Assembly (NCBI RefSeq): GCF_024734405.1
Contig: NZ_CP059556.1
Location: 2,170,001 to 2,234,000 of the forward strand
Source: Saccharopolyspora gregorii
GTDB taxonomy: Bacteria > Actinomycetota > Actinomycetes > Mycobacteriales > Pseudonocardiaceae
Direction of reading: 5' to 3'
DNA length: 64,000 bases
Shown here: in pieces, positions 8,716 through 15,874 of the stretch
Layout of the letters: the number at the start of each line of letters is the position of its first letter
How positions within the stretch are numbered: the stretch's first letter is position 1
Made by a program: the position numbers and the translations under genes
The notes under the pieces: model-generated
What the model was told of the DNA's origin: nothing
Databases searched by the model: none
The model's input: the letters and a program-made list of their open reading frames with translations, nothing else

Positions 8716-8874
8716 TCACCTGCTCTCGTTCACCCGCGTGTTGATGCGGGCGATCTCCCGCACCCAGCGCCTGCGCTCCAGGTGGTCCAGGTCCAAGAGC
8801 TCCTCGCGGGTCCAGTGGAAGTGGTAGGCGATGTACGCGACCTCCTCGTGCAGCCGGTCGGCCGCGTACGTCAC
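8716..8874 (-). CDS. DUF6760-like small eCIS protein (52 aa)
   Basis: A 52-residue gene that is easy to miss because of its size. It begins with GTG overlapping the stop of the upstream assembly gene (GTGA) and ends five bases before the VQR-protein ATG. The product reads TYAADRLHEEVAYIAYHFHW, then TREELLDLDHLERRRWVREI. This is the typical short acidic/basic helical protein encoded between tail-assembly and tube genes in actinobacterial eCIS clusters (DUF6760). Its position resembles the tail assembly chaperone pairs of phages, which is a possible but unproven role. Confidence 0.85.
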   Translation of the reverse strand: MTYAADRLHEEVAYIAYHFHWTREELLDLDHLERRRWVREIARINTRVNESR

Positions 8875-9338
8875 GATTCCCCCAGGCCGTCACCGGCCAG
8901 GTCGATCTCGAACCCCGAACCGCAGGACGGGCAGGTGACCCCGGCGCGGGTGTGCCCCTCGCTGTTGATGCGGCGGTAGAAGTCCTGCAGGAACGCGATG
9001 TCGGTGGCGTACATGTTCTCCACCAGGCCCGAGTGCACGTCCGTGATGTCGCCGAGCCGCGTGATCACCTGGCTCAGCAGCACCACGCTCAGGTACGCCG
9101 GGTTCTCCTTGACCCGCAGGTCGATCTGCGGGCGCAGCTCGTCGCGCGCCGTCGCCAGCCGCATCCGGCCGTGCCGGTGCAGCGTGCCGTCGGTGTGCCG
9201 GTAGCCGCGCGGCAGCTCGAACTCGAACTCGTCGTGCGCCGCCTGCGGTGCGGGGCGTTCCGCGGTGGCCGTGGCGGTGTCGGGCTTGCGGGCTCTGAAC
9301 TGGTCCAGGTCGTCGAGCGAGTTGACCCGCCGCCTCAT
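8871..9338 (-). CDS. eCIS tail assembly protein with CxxC zinc-ribbon-like C-terminus
   Basis: A 155-residue protein: a variable first 35 residues, then FEFELPRGYRHTDGTLHRHG, MRLATARDELRP, and a helical region NPAYLSVVLLSQVITRLGD. It ends in a short CPSCGSGFE motif that could be half of a metal site. The ATG start overlaps the stop of the main tube gene (ATGA), so it is translationally coupled to the tube. It resembles the phage tail assembly proteins found at this point in eCIS and phage operons. The longer frame (to 9878) is a shadow across the tube gene. Confidence 0.85.
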   Translation of the reverse strand: MRRRVNSLDDLDQFRARKPDTATATAERPAPQAAHDEFEFELPRGYRHTDGTLHRHGRMRLATARDELRPQIDLRVKENPAYLSVVLLSQVITRLGDITDVHSGLVENMYATDIAFLQDFYRRINSEGHTRAGVTCPSCGSGFEIDLAGDGLGES

Positions 9339-9775
9339 TCGACCTCGATCCGCTCGAAGGTGATGGTGGCCTTCTCGGTCGCCGCGTTGGACTCGCCCGC
9401 GTTGAGGCCGGGGCCTTCCCACTTGCTCACCCACGCGTCGTAGAGCTGGATCCGCCGCACGACGGTCCCGTTCGGTTCCATCACCTCGATGGTCAGGTTC
9501 TCCCGCGCGTCCTCGACCTCGCCGTCGGACACCGTCTTCTTGAGCCACTTGGTGAACTCGGGGCTCTCGGTCATGCCGCGGGTGATCGTCACCTCGCCGC
9601 CCTTGTGCCCACCGGGCTGCTTCTTGTTCATCATCTTGCCGGTGTCGGTGACCTGCTGGGTCTCGACCACGTCCTGCTCGACGGTCAGGCCGCTGACCTC
9701 TTTGATCGACTCGACGGTGACCCCGCCGAGCTGCACACCGAACCGGTGGACGGAAAGGCTGTCGCCTTCTGCCAT
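9335..9775 (-). CDS. gp19-type main tail tube protein (Afp1-like)
   Basis: A 146-residue T4 gp19-family protein: SLSVHRFGVQLGGVTVESIK, then GLTVEQDVVETQQVTD, KKQPGGHKGGEVTITRGMTE, and FTKWLKKT. Spacing of the long central beta hairpin motif PGGHKGGEVT is characteristic of eCIS inner-tube subunits. A good ribosome site (AAGGGG) precedes the ATG. The gene follows the sheath, with a 121-bp gap holding a small hairpin but no gene. The sheath-tube order and the expected high dosage fit the major tube subunit. Confidence 0.94.
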   Translation of the reverse strand: MAEGDSLSVHRFGVQLGGVTVESIKEVSGLTVEQDVVETQQVTDTGKMMNKKQPGGHKGGEVTITRGMTESPEFTKWLKKTVSDGEVEDARENLTIEVMEPNGTVVRRIQLYDAWVSKWEGPGLNAGESNAATEKATITFERIEVE

Positions 9776-9896
9776 GACTACCCCTTCGAGGTGAAGTGTG
9801 TCGTGCCTTCGTCTTGCCTGCGGCGAAGCCGCTCAGCGGCGACCACCCGAGCCACCGGCACCGCCGCGGTTCCGCCACCCGGACGGGCGAGCGGAG

Positions 9897-11417
9897 TCAT
9901 TCGCTCAGGAGGCTGGAGCTGTCGGAGAACTGGGAGAGGCGGAAGATGACGAACTCGGCGGGCTTCACCGGGGCCACGCCGATCTCGCAGACGACCTGGC
10001 CGAGGTCGATGGATTCCTGCGGGTTGTTCTCCCGGTCGCACTTCACGTAGAAGGCCTCGGCGGGGGTGCGGCCGAACAGGGCGCCGTCCCGCCAGGTCTG
10101 GGTGAGGAACGCGCCGATGTTGCGCCGGATGCTGGACCACAGCCGGTCGTCGTTCGGCTCGAACACCACCCACTGGGTGCCGAGCAGGATCGACTCCTCC
10201 AGGTAGTTGAACAGCCGCCGCACGTTCAGGTAGCGCCACGCCGGGTCGGAGGACAGGGTGCGGGCGCCCCAGATGCGGATGCCGCGGCCGGCGAACGCGC
10301 GCACGCAGTTCACCCCGACCGGGTTGAGCAGGTCCTGCTCGCCCTTGCTGAGCGTGGTCTCCAGGTCGACGGCACCGCGGATCACCTCGTTCGCGGGCGC
10401 CTTGTGCACCCCGCGCTCGGTGTCGTTGCGCGCCCACACCCCGGCGATGTGCCCGCTCGGCGGCACCATCTTGTTCCGGCCGGAGGACGGGTCGAACACC
10501 TTGATCCACGGGTAGTACAGCGCCGCGTAGTTCGAGTCGTAGCCGGTTTCGTCCATCCGCCAGGTCCGCACCTGCTGCGCGTTCAGCCCGGGCGGGGCGT
10601 CGAGCAGGGCGACGCGGTCACCGAGCTGCTCGCAGTGCGAGATCGCCGCCAGCTGCACGGTCTTCACGCCTTCGGCGTCGATGAGGCCGCGCTGGTGGGC
10701 GCTCATCAGGTCGGGGACGGCGACGATGGTGATCTCGTCGATGGTCTCCAGGCCGCCGAAACCGGTGCGGGCGGCCAGATCGCCCACGTACTCCTGCGCG
10801 TCGACCTTCGCCGGGGTGGTGGCGCTGGGCGGCGTGCCGGGGACGGTGACGCTCTGGTTGTCGGGGCGAGCGAGGGCACCGCCGGACGGCTCGGTGACCT
10901 CGATGAGCTTCGAGTGCTCCTTGACCTGGTTCACCACGTAGCTCTTGACGTTCTTGCGGGTGGAGACGTCGTGGGTCTCGGCGACCTTGCCGCCTTGGCG
11001 CACCACCAGCTTGAACCGGTCGTCCGGCGGGTTCTCGCCGTCGGCGTCGGCGACCTCCACGGTCACGTCGGAGGTGGTCGCGGACAGCGCGGAGACCCGC
11101 AGCCCGCCCAGCTCCACCGGCTTCGGCGCGGGAGCGGCGGGTGCCGCGGCCTCGGACGGGCCGCCGATGCGCACCACGTAGGCGGAGCCGCCGCCGTTGG
11201 CGAAGTAGCCGTAGACGGCGTGCGCGAGGTACCCGTCGTCGAACCCGCCGAAGTTCTGCACGTACTGGTTCCAGTTCGTGACCAGCGTCGGCTGGTGGAA
11301 GGGCCCCTGCGGCGCGAAACCGACGAAGGCGGCCACCGCGGTCCCGACCCCTTCGATCGGCCTGGCCCCGCTCTGGACTTCCTCCACGTACACGCCAGGG
11401 GACAGGTACGACGGCAT
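9897..11417 (-). CDS. Contractile tail sheath protein (Afp2-4-like)
   Basis: A 506-residue sheath subunit. The N-terminus PSYLSPGVYVEEVQSGARPI and the C-terminal domain (VNCVRAFAGRGIRIWGARTL, NYLEESILLGTQWVVFEPND, LFGRTPAEAFYVKCDRENNP) are diagnostic of eCIS/phage sheaths. A variable insertion of about 150 residues (about 110-260) forms the outer domain. The ATG at 11417 has a consensus AAGGAG site; upstream in-frame codons to 11591 are ignored. It is the promoter-proximal gene of the leftward structural operon. There is only one sheath gene, as in Streptomyces-type clusters, whereas Afp has three. Confidence 0.96.
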   Translation of the reverse strand: MPSYLSPGVYVEEVQSGARPIEGVGTAVAAFVGFAPQGPFHQPTLVTNWNQYVQNFGGFDDGYLAHAVYGYFANGGGSAYVVRIGGPSEAAAPAAPAPKPVELGGLRVSALSATTSDVTVEVADADGENPPDDRFKLVVRQGGKVAETHDVSTRKNVKSYVVNQVKEHSKLIEVTEPSGGALARPDNQSVTVPGTPPSATTPAKVDAQEYVGDLAARTGFGGLETIDEITIVAVPDLMSAHQRGLIDAEGVKTVQLAAISHCEQLGDRVALLDAPPGLNAQQVRTWRMDETGYDSNYAALYYPWIKVFDPSSGRNKMVPPSGHIAGVWARNDTERGVHKAPANEVIRGAVDLETTLSKGEQDLLNPVGVNCVRAFAGRGIRIWGARTLSSDPAWRYLNVRRLFNYLEESILLGTQWVVFEPNDDRLWSSIRRNIGAFLTQTWRDGALFGRTPAEAFYVKCDRENNPQESIDLGQVVCEIGVAPVKPAEFVIFRLSQFSDSSSLLSE

Positions 11418-11521
11418 GCTCGCTCCTTCGTCTGCGGCGTTCGTGCACCCAGAGCTTTCGCCACCGCCCGCCCGCGCCACCATGTCCGCCCGACCTGCGC
11501 CGAGGGCAGCACCGCTGCCTT

Positions 11522-11571
11522 CCGGGGCAATCCCGCACTGCCTGCGCAGGCAGGAAGTGGGCGTTGCCCGG
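11522..11571. promoter_or_regulatory. Long imperfect palindrome between sheath and DUF4157 genes
   Basis: A 16-bp perfect palindrome (CTGCCTGCGCAGGCAG, 11538-11553) lies within a wider dyad whose outer arms are CCGGGGCAA (11522-11530) and TTGCCCGG (11564-11571). It sits in the 233-bp region between divergent genes, about 120 bp upstream of the sheath start and 80 bp upstream of the DUF4157 start. This placement suits an operator controlling both directions. No regulator has been matched to it. Confidence 0.5.
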
Positions 11572-11650
11572 AGCTCTGCCCCTTCGTGCATTCCCCGCCG
11601 GGCCGCGCTCCCGGTAGGTCTGGAGCCGTTGCCGTGTCCGAGGAGGGACC

Positions 11651-12214
11651 ATGCGGGACCGCGAGCAGCGCGACGCGGCGAAGTCCGAGGCGAGGCCCCA
11701 GCAAGCGGCGCGCACCCCCGACCACTCCGGGCCGGTCGAAGAGCTGCTGCACCTGCAGCGGACCCTCGGCAACGCCGCCGTCAGCCGGATGGTCCAGCGG
11801 CGGATGGCGCCTCCGGAGCCGGCACCGGAGCCGGTCTGGTCCGGGGAGGACGTGCTGAAGTCGGCCGGGAAGCCGATGGACGCGCCGGTGCGCCAGGAGA
11901 TGGAGACCCGGCTGGGCGCGGACTTCTCCGACGTGCGGCTGCACACCGGCGCCACCGCGCAGCGCTCGGCGTCCGAGATCGGCGCGCGGGCCTACACCTC
12001 CGGCAGCGACGTGGTGCTCGGCTCGGGCGCCTCCGACAAGCACACCCTCGCCCACGAGCTCACCCACGTCATCCAGCAGCGCTCCGGCCCCGTCGCGGGC
12101 ACCGACAACGGCAGCGGCCTCAAGATCTCCGACCCCTCCGACCACTTCGAGCGCGCGGCGGAGGAGAACGCCCACCGCGCGATGCGCATCCCCCTAGAAG
12201 ATCAGGACCCCTGA
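11651..12214 (+). CDS. DUF4157 protein, zinc-metallopeptidase-like eCIS accessory
   Basis: A 187-residue protein. Residues about 30-50 hold the conserved preamble LLHLQRTLGNAAVSRMVQRR. The DUF4157 core follows: METRLGADFSDVRLHTG, then SGSDVVLGSG and the zinc motif HELTHVIQQR (HExxH), with an EENAHRAM helix that could give the third ligand. DUF4157 is known to be strongly associated with eCIS loci, either as a stand-alone protein or as the leading part of toxins. Here there is no toxin domain behind it. The GAGGAGG site six bases before the ATG fixes the start. It is divergent from the sheath operon, and shares VQR-type motifs with the 945-aa protein. Confidence 0.9.
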   Translation: MRDREQRDAAKSEARPQQAARTPDHSGPVEELLHLQRTLGNAAVSRMVQRRMAPPEPAPEPVWSGEDVLKSAGKPMDAPVRQEMETRLGADFSDVRLHTGATAQRSASEIGARAYTSGSDVVLGSGASDKHTLAHELTHVIQQRSGPVAGTDNGSGLKISDPSDHFERAAEENAHRAMRIPLEDQDP

Positions 12215-12299
12215 TCCCACCGCCAGGTGAGTGGCCTGGCCCACCCGCCCACGCAGCACGGGCGAACGGGACACCCACCTGGGCGCATTCGGGTGACGG

Positions 12300-12632
12300 T
12301 CAGCCGAGCGGTTCGGCGAGGGCGACGAGGCCGCCCGCGGGGTCCACCGCGAACATCACGCTGCGCAGGCCCAGCGCGTTCGGCGGTTGCGAGGTCCCGC
12401 CGATCGCGGCCGGGTTGTGGAAGTTCGTCAGTTCCAGCTGACCGTGCCCGTCCGGGATTCGCATCATCACGATGTCGACCCGGACGTCGTCGATCCCGTT
12501 GACCCGGTCCACCCACGGCCCCTCGACGGGAGTGCGGCCCGCCTCCTCCATCCCGAGCTCGGTGAAGAACGCGACGGCACCGTCGAGATCCTCGACGTTC
12601 ACCCCGACATGGTCCATTCGCAGAGTCGCCAT
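12300..12632 (-). CDS. VOC-family (glyoxalase-fold) protein with internal deletion
   Basis: A 110-residue member of the vicinal-oxygen-chelate family. The first module is intact (MDHVGVNVEDLDGAVAFFTE, then GPWVDRVNGIDDVRVDIVMM and GHGQLELTNFHNP). The second module reads LGLRSVMFAVD and then jumps straight to PAGGLVALAEPLG, the usual C-terminus. Full-length relatives, as I recall them, are about 145 residues, so about 35 residues covering most of the second beta-alpha-beta unit are missing in frame. The domain can probably not close its metal site, so it may be a decayed gene. TACCGT lies six bases before the ATG, a leaderless-type promoter. Confidence 0.8.
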   Translation of the reverse strand: MATLRMDHVGVNVEDLDGAVAFFTELGMEEAGRTPVEGPWVDRVNGIDDVRVDIVMMRIPDGHGQLELTNFHNPAAIGGTSQPPNALGLRSVMFAVDPAGGLVALAEPLG

Positions 12633-12826
12633 CCGGTGACGGTAGAGGCGACCACCGAGATTCGGCGCGGAACACGGCCGTCACCAGCCGATCGAAGCCT
12701 CGGCGGAGATCGCTCGGGCCGCTCGCGCAGGCTGCGCGTGCTGAACGAAAACAGCCCGATCGCCGGGTAAAAGGCCAGGTCGAGAAGTATCAGACCTGCG
12801 CAGACGGCGACGGCCCCAGCGCACGG

Positions 12827-13012
12827 TCAGAGCTTTCTGAGGCCGTGCAGCACGCGTTCGTAGAGCGTGATGGTGCGATCCGGGGTGGTGTCGGCCTGAA
12901 GGTGACCGGTCAGGTGGAGGACGTACCCGGTCGCCCCAGGTCGGGAGAGGAGACCGGGGCGTCGGCCGGGCGGGGTCGCCGAGTCCGGGTCGGTCGGGGG
13001 CTGCTCGGGCAT
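12827..13012 (-). CDS. Small hypothetical protein (61 aa)
   Basis: A 61-residue frame starting at an ATG eight bases after the stop of the next gene upstream. The C-terminal half (TGYVLHLTGHLQADTTPDRT, then ITLYERVLHGLRKL) looks protein-like, while the first half is proline-rich. I do not recognise a family. The tight spacing with the 77-aa gene suggests a two-gene unit. Confidence 0.4.
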   Translation of the reverse strand: MPEQPPTDPDSATPPGRRPGLLSRPGATGYVLHLTGHLQADTTPDRTITLYERVLHGLRKL

Positions 13013-13020
13013 CGCGGGGC

Positions 13021-13254
13021 TCAGCCGCGGGGGTTGTTCTTGGCCCAGGTGTGGGCCTTTCGGGCGACGTCGTGGTCGTTCACCCAGGGCTGTGCGACGG
13101 GAACGGTGTCGATGAGGGCGTGGTCGCCGCGGTCTCCGCGCCGGTCGCCGGAATGCACCGTGAAGACCGGGTCGGGCCGGCCCCAGCGCACGGTGATGTC
13201 GCGGCCCGGCTCGTAGTGCCAGGCGCAGGGAAGCCCGTAGGCCCTGGGAATCAT
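13021..13254 (-). CDS. Small hypothetical protein (77 aa)
   Basis: A 77-residue protein: MIPRAYGLPCAWHYEPGRD, then DHALIDTVPVAQPWVNDHDV and ARKAHTWAKNNPRG. The composition is balanced and unlike the arginine/proline filler of shadow frames, so it is likely real. The ATG at 13254 has AGGA eight bases upstream; the longer frame to 13434 is low-complexity. I have no family for it. It sits beside the DUF5753/DUF397 pair, a common location for small lineage-specific Pseudonocardiales proteins. Confidence 0.55.
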   Translation of the reverse strand: MIPRAYGLPCAWHYEPGRDITVRWGRPDPVFTVHSGDRRGDRGDHALIDTVPVAQPWVNDHDVARKAHTWAKNNPRG

Positions 13255-13792
13255 GAGGCGTCCTGGGGGGAGGGACCGTCCGGGCCTCTGCTCGGGCGGA
13301 AGGGGAAGTCCGGGCGGCGCGCACGGGGATGCGGGAAGCGGGAATCCGGCCGCACGACCGGGGGAGGGAAAGTCGTGCGGCCGGACGTTCCGGGCCGCGC
13401 TCGGGGAGGACGCGGTCCGGCCCGGGACCGGCACCGGTCGAGGGGCGTCGTCAGGTGCCGGTCCACCCCGGCGGGACGTCGGTGGACATCCCGCCGGGAA
13501 CCGGTGGATCAGTGGAACCCCGCCGACCGCCCGAGTTCGGGGCGTCGGCGGCCGACGGGGCGATCACCCACCGGAGCATCGGCACGGCGCGCGACCGGGA
13601 CCGTTGTCTCACCGCCACCTGCCGGAGGGTGGAACGAGAAACGCGTAGTCGGGTCAGAACGGCAGAGTTCTCCGTTGTGGCAAGGTTTTCCGGCGACGCC
13701 GAAGCCGGTGGGCGGAGTGCTCGTAGCAGACGTCCACGGGTACCTCCTGCGACTGGCCGCCTGCGCGAGGGAGGCCCGCGCCGACGGGAAAG
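13255..13792. other. 538-bp stretch without a convincing gene
   Basis: Long open frames here are low-complexity Gly/Arg/Pro shadows. The only protein-like trace is at about 13740-13790 on the plus strand, where the reading GYLLRLAACAREARADGK resembles the linker that follows the HTH in Scr1-type regulators. It is in a different frame from the DUF5753 gene that follows. No HTH-coding sequence is visible further upstream. Confidence 0.5.
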
Positions 13793-14413
13793 ATGCGGTC
13801 CACCGGATCCCACTGGCTCTCGGTCGGCATGCCGGATCAGCAGCGGCAGGTCGCGACCCTGCTGGAGATCGAGCGCGAGGCCAAACAACTCACGACCGTG
13901 TCGCCACTGTTGATTCCGGGACTTCTGCAAACGGCTGAATACGCGCGTTCGATCATGAACCTCGCCGGGGTCCCGGCCGACGAGATCGATACCCGAGTGG
14001 CAGTGCGGGTGGGGCGACGCGATGTCATCGCGGGGAGGAATCCCGCACAGTTTCGGGCGTACGTGGGAGAAGCCGCGCTGCGCACGATCATCGGTGGCCC
14101 TGCGGCGATGTCCTACCAACTGGAGCAGTTGGTGCAGCTCGGGCAGTGGGACAACGTCGAGCTCCAAGTGGTGCCGCTTCGCGCTGATTGGCATCCAGGG
14201 CTGGAAGGGCTCTTCTCGATCGCCTCGTTCGGTGACGGCCGAGATCCCGTGGTGCACCTGGAAAATCGGATCTCAGGGTTGTTCCTGCATGAGACCGCCG
14301 AAGTCTCCGCCTACGAAGAAGCACTTGGCAGGATGGACGAAGTGGCGTTGAGTCCGGCAGAGTCGACCAAGTTCATCGTCGGCATCATCGAGGAGACGGA
14401 GGCGACGGTATGA
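13793..14413 (+). pseudogene. DUF5753 (Scr1-family) regulator lacking its XRE HTH
   Basis: A 206-residue frame covering the whole DUF5753 effector domain: TTVSPLLIPGLLQTAEYARS, then FRAYVGEAALRTIIGG, VELQVVPLRADWHPGLEGLF and PVVHLENRISGLFLHE. In this actinomycete family the domain follows an N-terminal XRE helix-turn-helix of about 70 residues. That part is absent here. The linker segment (GYLLRLAACAREARADGK) survives upstream but one frame off, which points to a frameshift plus loss of the HTH. The start shown is only the first ATG of the frame and has no good ribosome site. It overlaps the DUF397 start by ATGA as in intact pairs. It could still be expressed as a DNA-binding-deficient protein. 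Confidence 0.7.
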
Positions 14414-14613
14414 CGGCGCGGCAGGAGATTCCCAGCGGCTGGCGGAAGTCGAGCCGGAGCAGCCAGACCGACAGCTGCGTCGAAGTCGGCCGGGTGACCG
14501 GTGGTGCTGCGGTCCGGGATACGAAGGACCGGGCTGCGGGTCACTTCACGGCGACCAACGCGCAGTGGTCGGCGTTCGTGGGCGCGATCAGGCACGGCCG
14601 CTTCGACGCGTGA
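14410..14613 (+). CDS. DUF397 domain protein
   Basis: A 67-residue protein with the DUF397 pattern: SGWRKSSRSSQTDSCVEVGR, then AAVRDTKDRAAGHFTATNAQ and WSAFVGAIRHGRFD. DUF397 proteins are small partners of DUF5753/XRE regulators in actinomycetes; some pairs behave like toxin-antitoxin or developmental switches. The ATG overlaps the upstream stop (ATGA), the normal arrangement. Because the partner has lost its HTH, this copy is probably an orphan. A strong hairpin follows its stop. Confidence 0.9.
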   Translation: MTARQEIPSGWRKSSRSSQTDSCVEVGRVTGGAAVRDTKDRAAGHFTATNAQWSAFVGAIRHGRFDA

Positions 14614-14617
14614 GCGA

Positions 14618-14655
14618 GGACGAGCCCTGGCGGAGGAATCCGCCGGGGCTCGTCC
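14618..14655. terminator. Strong bidirectional terminator hairpin
   Basis: A 17-bp stem (14618-14634 with 14639-14655, one G-T wobble) with a 4-base loop lies between the convergent DUF397 and aldo/keto reductase genes. No T-tract follows, as is common in high-GC actinomycete terminators. Confidence 0.8.
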
Positions 14656-14678
14656 CGTAACGCGTGCCTCTGCGCTCG

Positions 14679-15761
14679 TCAGCGTGGTTCGAGCTTCAGA
14701 TCTCCCGCCGTCGCTCGGCGGATGTGGTCGCCGGCGAGCATGTCGTGCGGCAGGCCGAGTTCGATCGCGCTGGCCGCGTCGAGGCGGGACAGCTGGGTTT
14801 CGGTGAGCTCGACGTCGAGGGCGCCGAGGTTGTCCACCAGCTGCGCGGTCGTGCGGGCGCCGATGATCGGTGCCGTCACGGCCGGGTTCCGCAGGGTCCA
14901 GGCCAGCGCGACCTGGGCGGGGCTGTGCCCGAGTTCGGCGGCGACCTCCCGCACGGTCTCGGCGACGGCGAGATTGCGTTCGGTGACGGTGCCGAGGGCG
15001 TGGTTGAAGCTCTTGCGGTTGCTGCCCTCGGAGGCGGTGCCGTTCCCGGTGAGGTCCGCGCGGGTGTACTTGCCGGTGAGCACGCCACCGGCCAGCGGCG
15101 AGTACGGCACCACGCCGAGCCCCATCTCGCGGGCCATCGGGATCAGGTCGCGTTCCCCGCCGCGCTCGGCCAGGTTGTACTCGATCTCCAGCGCGATCAG
15201 CGGTGACCAGCCGCGCAGGTCGGCGATGGCCTGCATCCGCGACACCTGCCAGGCCGGGGCGTTGGAGATCCCCACGTACAGCACCTTGCCGCTGCGCACC
15301 AGGTCGTCGAGCCCGCGCAGGATCTCCTCGACGGGCGTCGTGAAGTCCCAGACGTGCAGGTACAGCAGGTCGAGGTGGTCGGTGCCGAGCTGCCGCAGGC
15401 TCGATTCGACGGAGCCGACGAGGCTCTTGCGGTGCGCGCCGCGCGAGTTCGGGTCGCCGGGCCTGCGCAGCGTCGTGTACTTCGTCGCCAGCACCAGGCG
15501 TTCGCGGTCGTGCCGGGTGAATTCGCCGAGGAGCCGTTCGGAGCTGCCGTCGGTGTAGGTGTTGGCGGTGTCGATGAAGTTGCCGCCGCGCTCGACGTAG
15601 GTGTCGAACAGCGCGCGGGATTCGTCCCGCCCGGCGCCCCACCCCCATTCGGTGCCGAAGGTAGCCGCGCCCAGCGCCAGCGGCGAGACCCGCAGCCCGG
15701 AGCGGCCCAGCGGCCGGTAGGTGTCCAGGGTGAGCGGCATCGCGTCCTGCTGAGTTCCCAT
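14679..15761 (-). CDS. Aldo/keto reductase
   Basis: A 360-residue NADPH-dependent aldo/keto reductase. It has the TIM-barrel opening YRPLGRSGLRVSPLALGAAT and the catalytic tetrad in IDTANTYTDG (Asp, Tyr), LVLATKY (Lys) and LDLLYLHVWD (His). A C-terminal cofactor segment APIIGARTTAQLVDNLGAL follows. The ATG at 15761 has a GGGAGAG site; the longer frame to 15833 is not needed. It is divergent from the XRE/MmyB regulator at 15875, with 113 bp between them. That pairing is frequent and suggests the regulator controls this gene. The substrate is unknown. Confidence 0.92.
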   Translation of the reverse strand: MGTQQDAMPLTLDTYRPLGRSGLRVSPLALGAATFGTEWGWGAGRDESRALFDTYVERGGNFIDTANTYTDGSSERLLGEFTRHDRERLVLATKYTTLRRPGDPNSRGAHRKSLVGSVESSLRQLGTDHLDLLYLHVWDFTTPVEEILRGLDDLVRSGKVLYVGISNAPAWQVSRMQAIADLRGWSPLIALEIEYNLAERGGERDLIPMAREMGLGVVPYSPLAGGVLTGKYTRADLTGNGTASEGSNRKSFNHALGTVTERNLAVAETVREVAAELGHSPAQVALAWTLRNPAVTAPIIGARTTAQLVDNLGALDVELTETQLSRLDAASAIELGLPHDMLAGDHIRRATAGDLKLEPR

Positions 15762-15874
15762 CGTGTTCTCTCCCGTGTTCGTCGTGCTGCGGCGAGCCTG
15801 CGCCGACGCGGGGCGGGCGGTAAGGGAAGGCACTTCCTGGGAACACCGGTCCTCCCCCGGCTGTTGGAGCTGTC

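Noticed and set aside
5861-8827. 988-residue plus-strand open frame opposite the VQR-repeat gene, and the 950-residue frame beside it
   Set aside because: Composition is Arg/Gly/Ala/Pro filler without domains. The minus-strand frame has a start between coupled operon genes and recognisable termini.
13251-13466. 71-residue frame overlapping the start of the 77-aa hypothetical gene
   Set aside because: Pro/Arg-rich throughout with no ribosome site; most likely non-coding.
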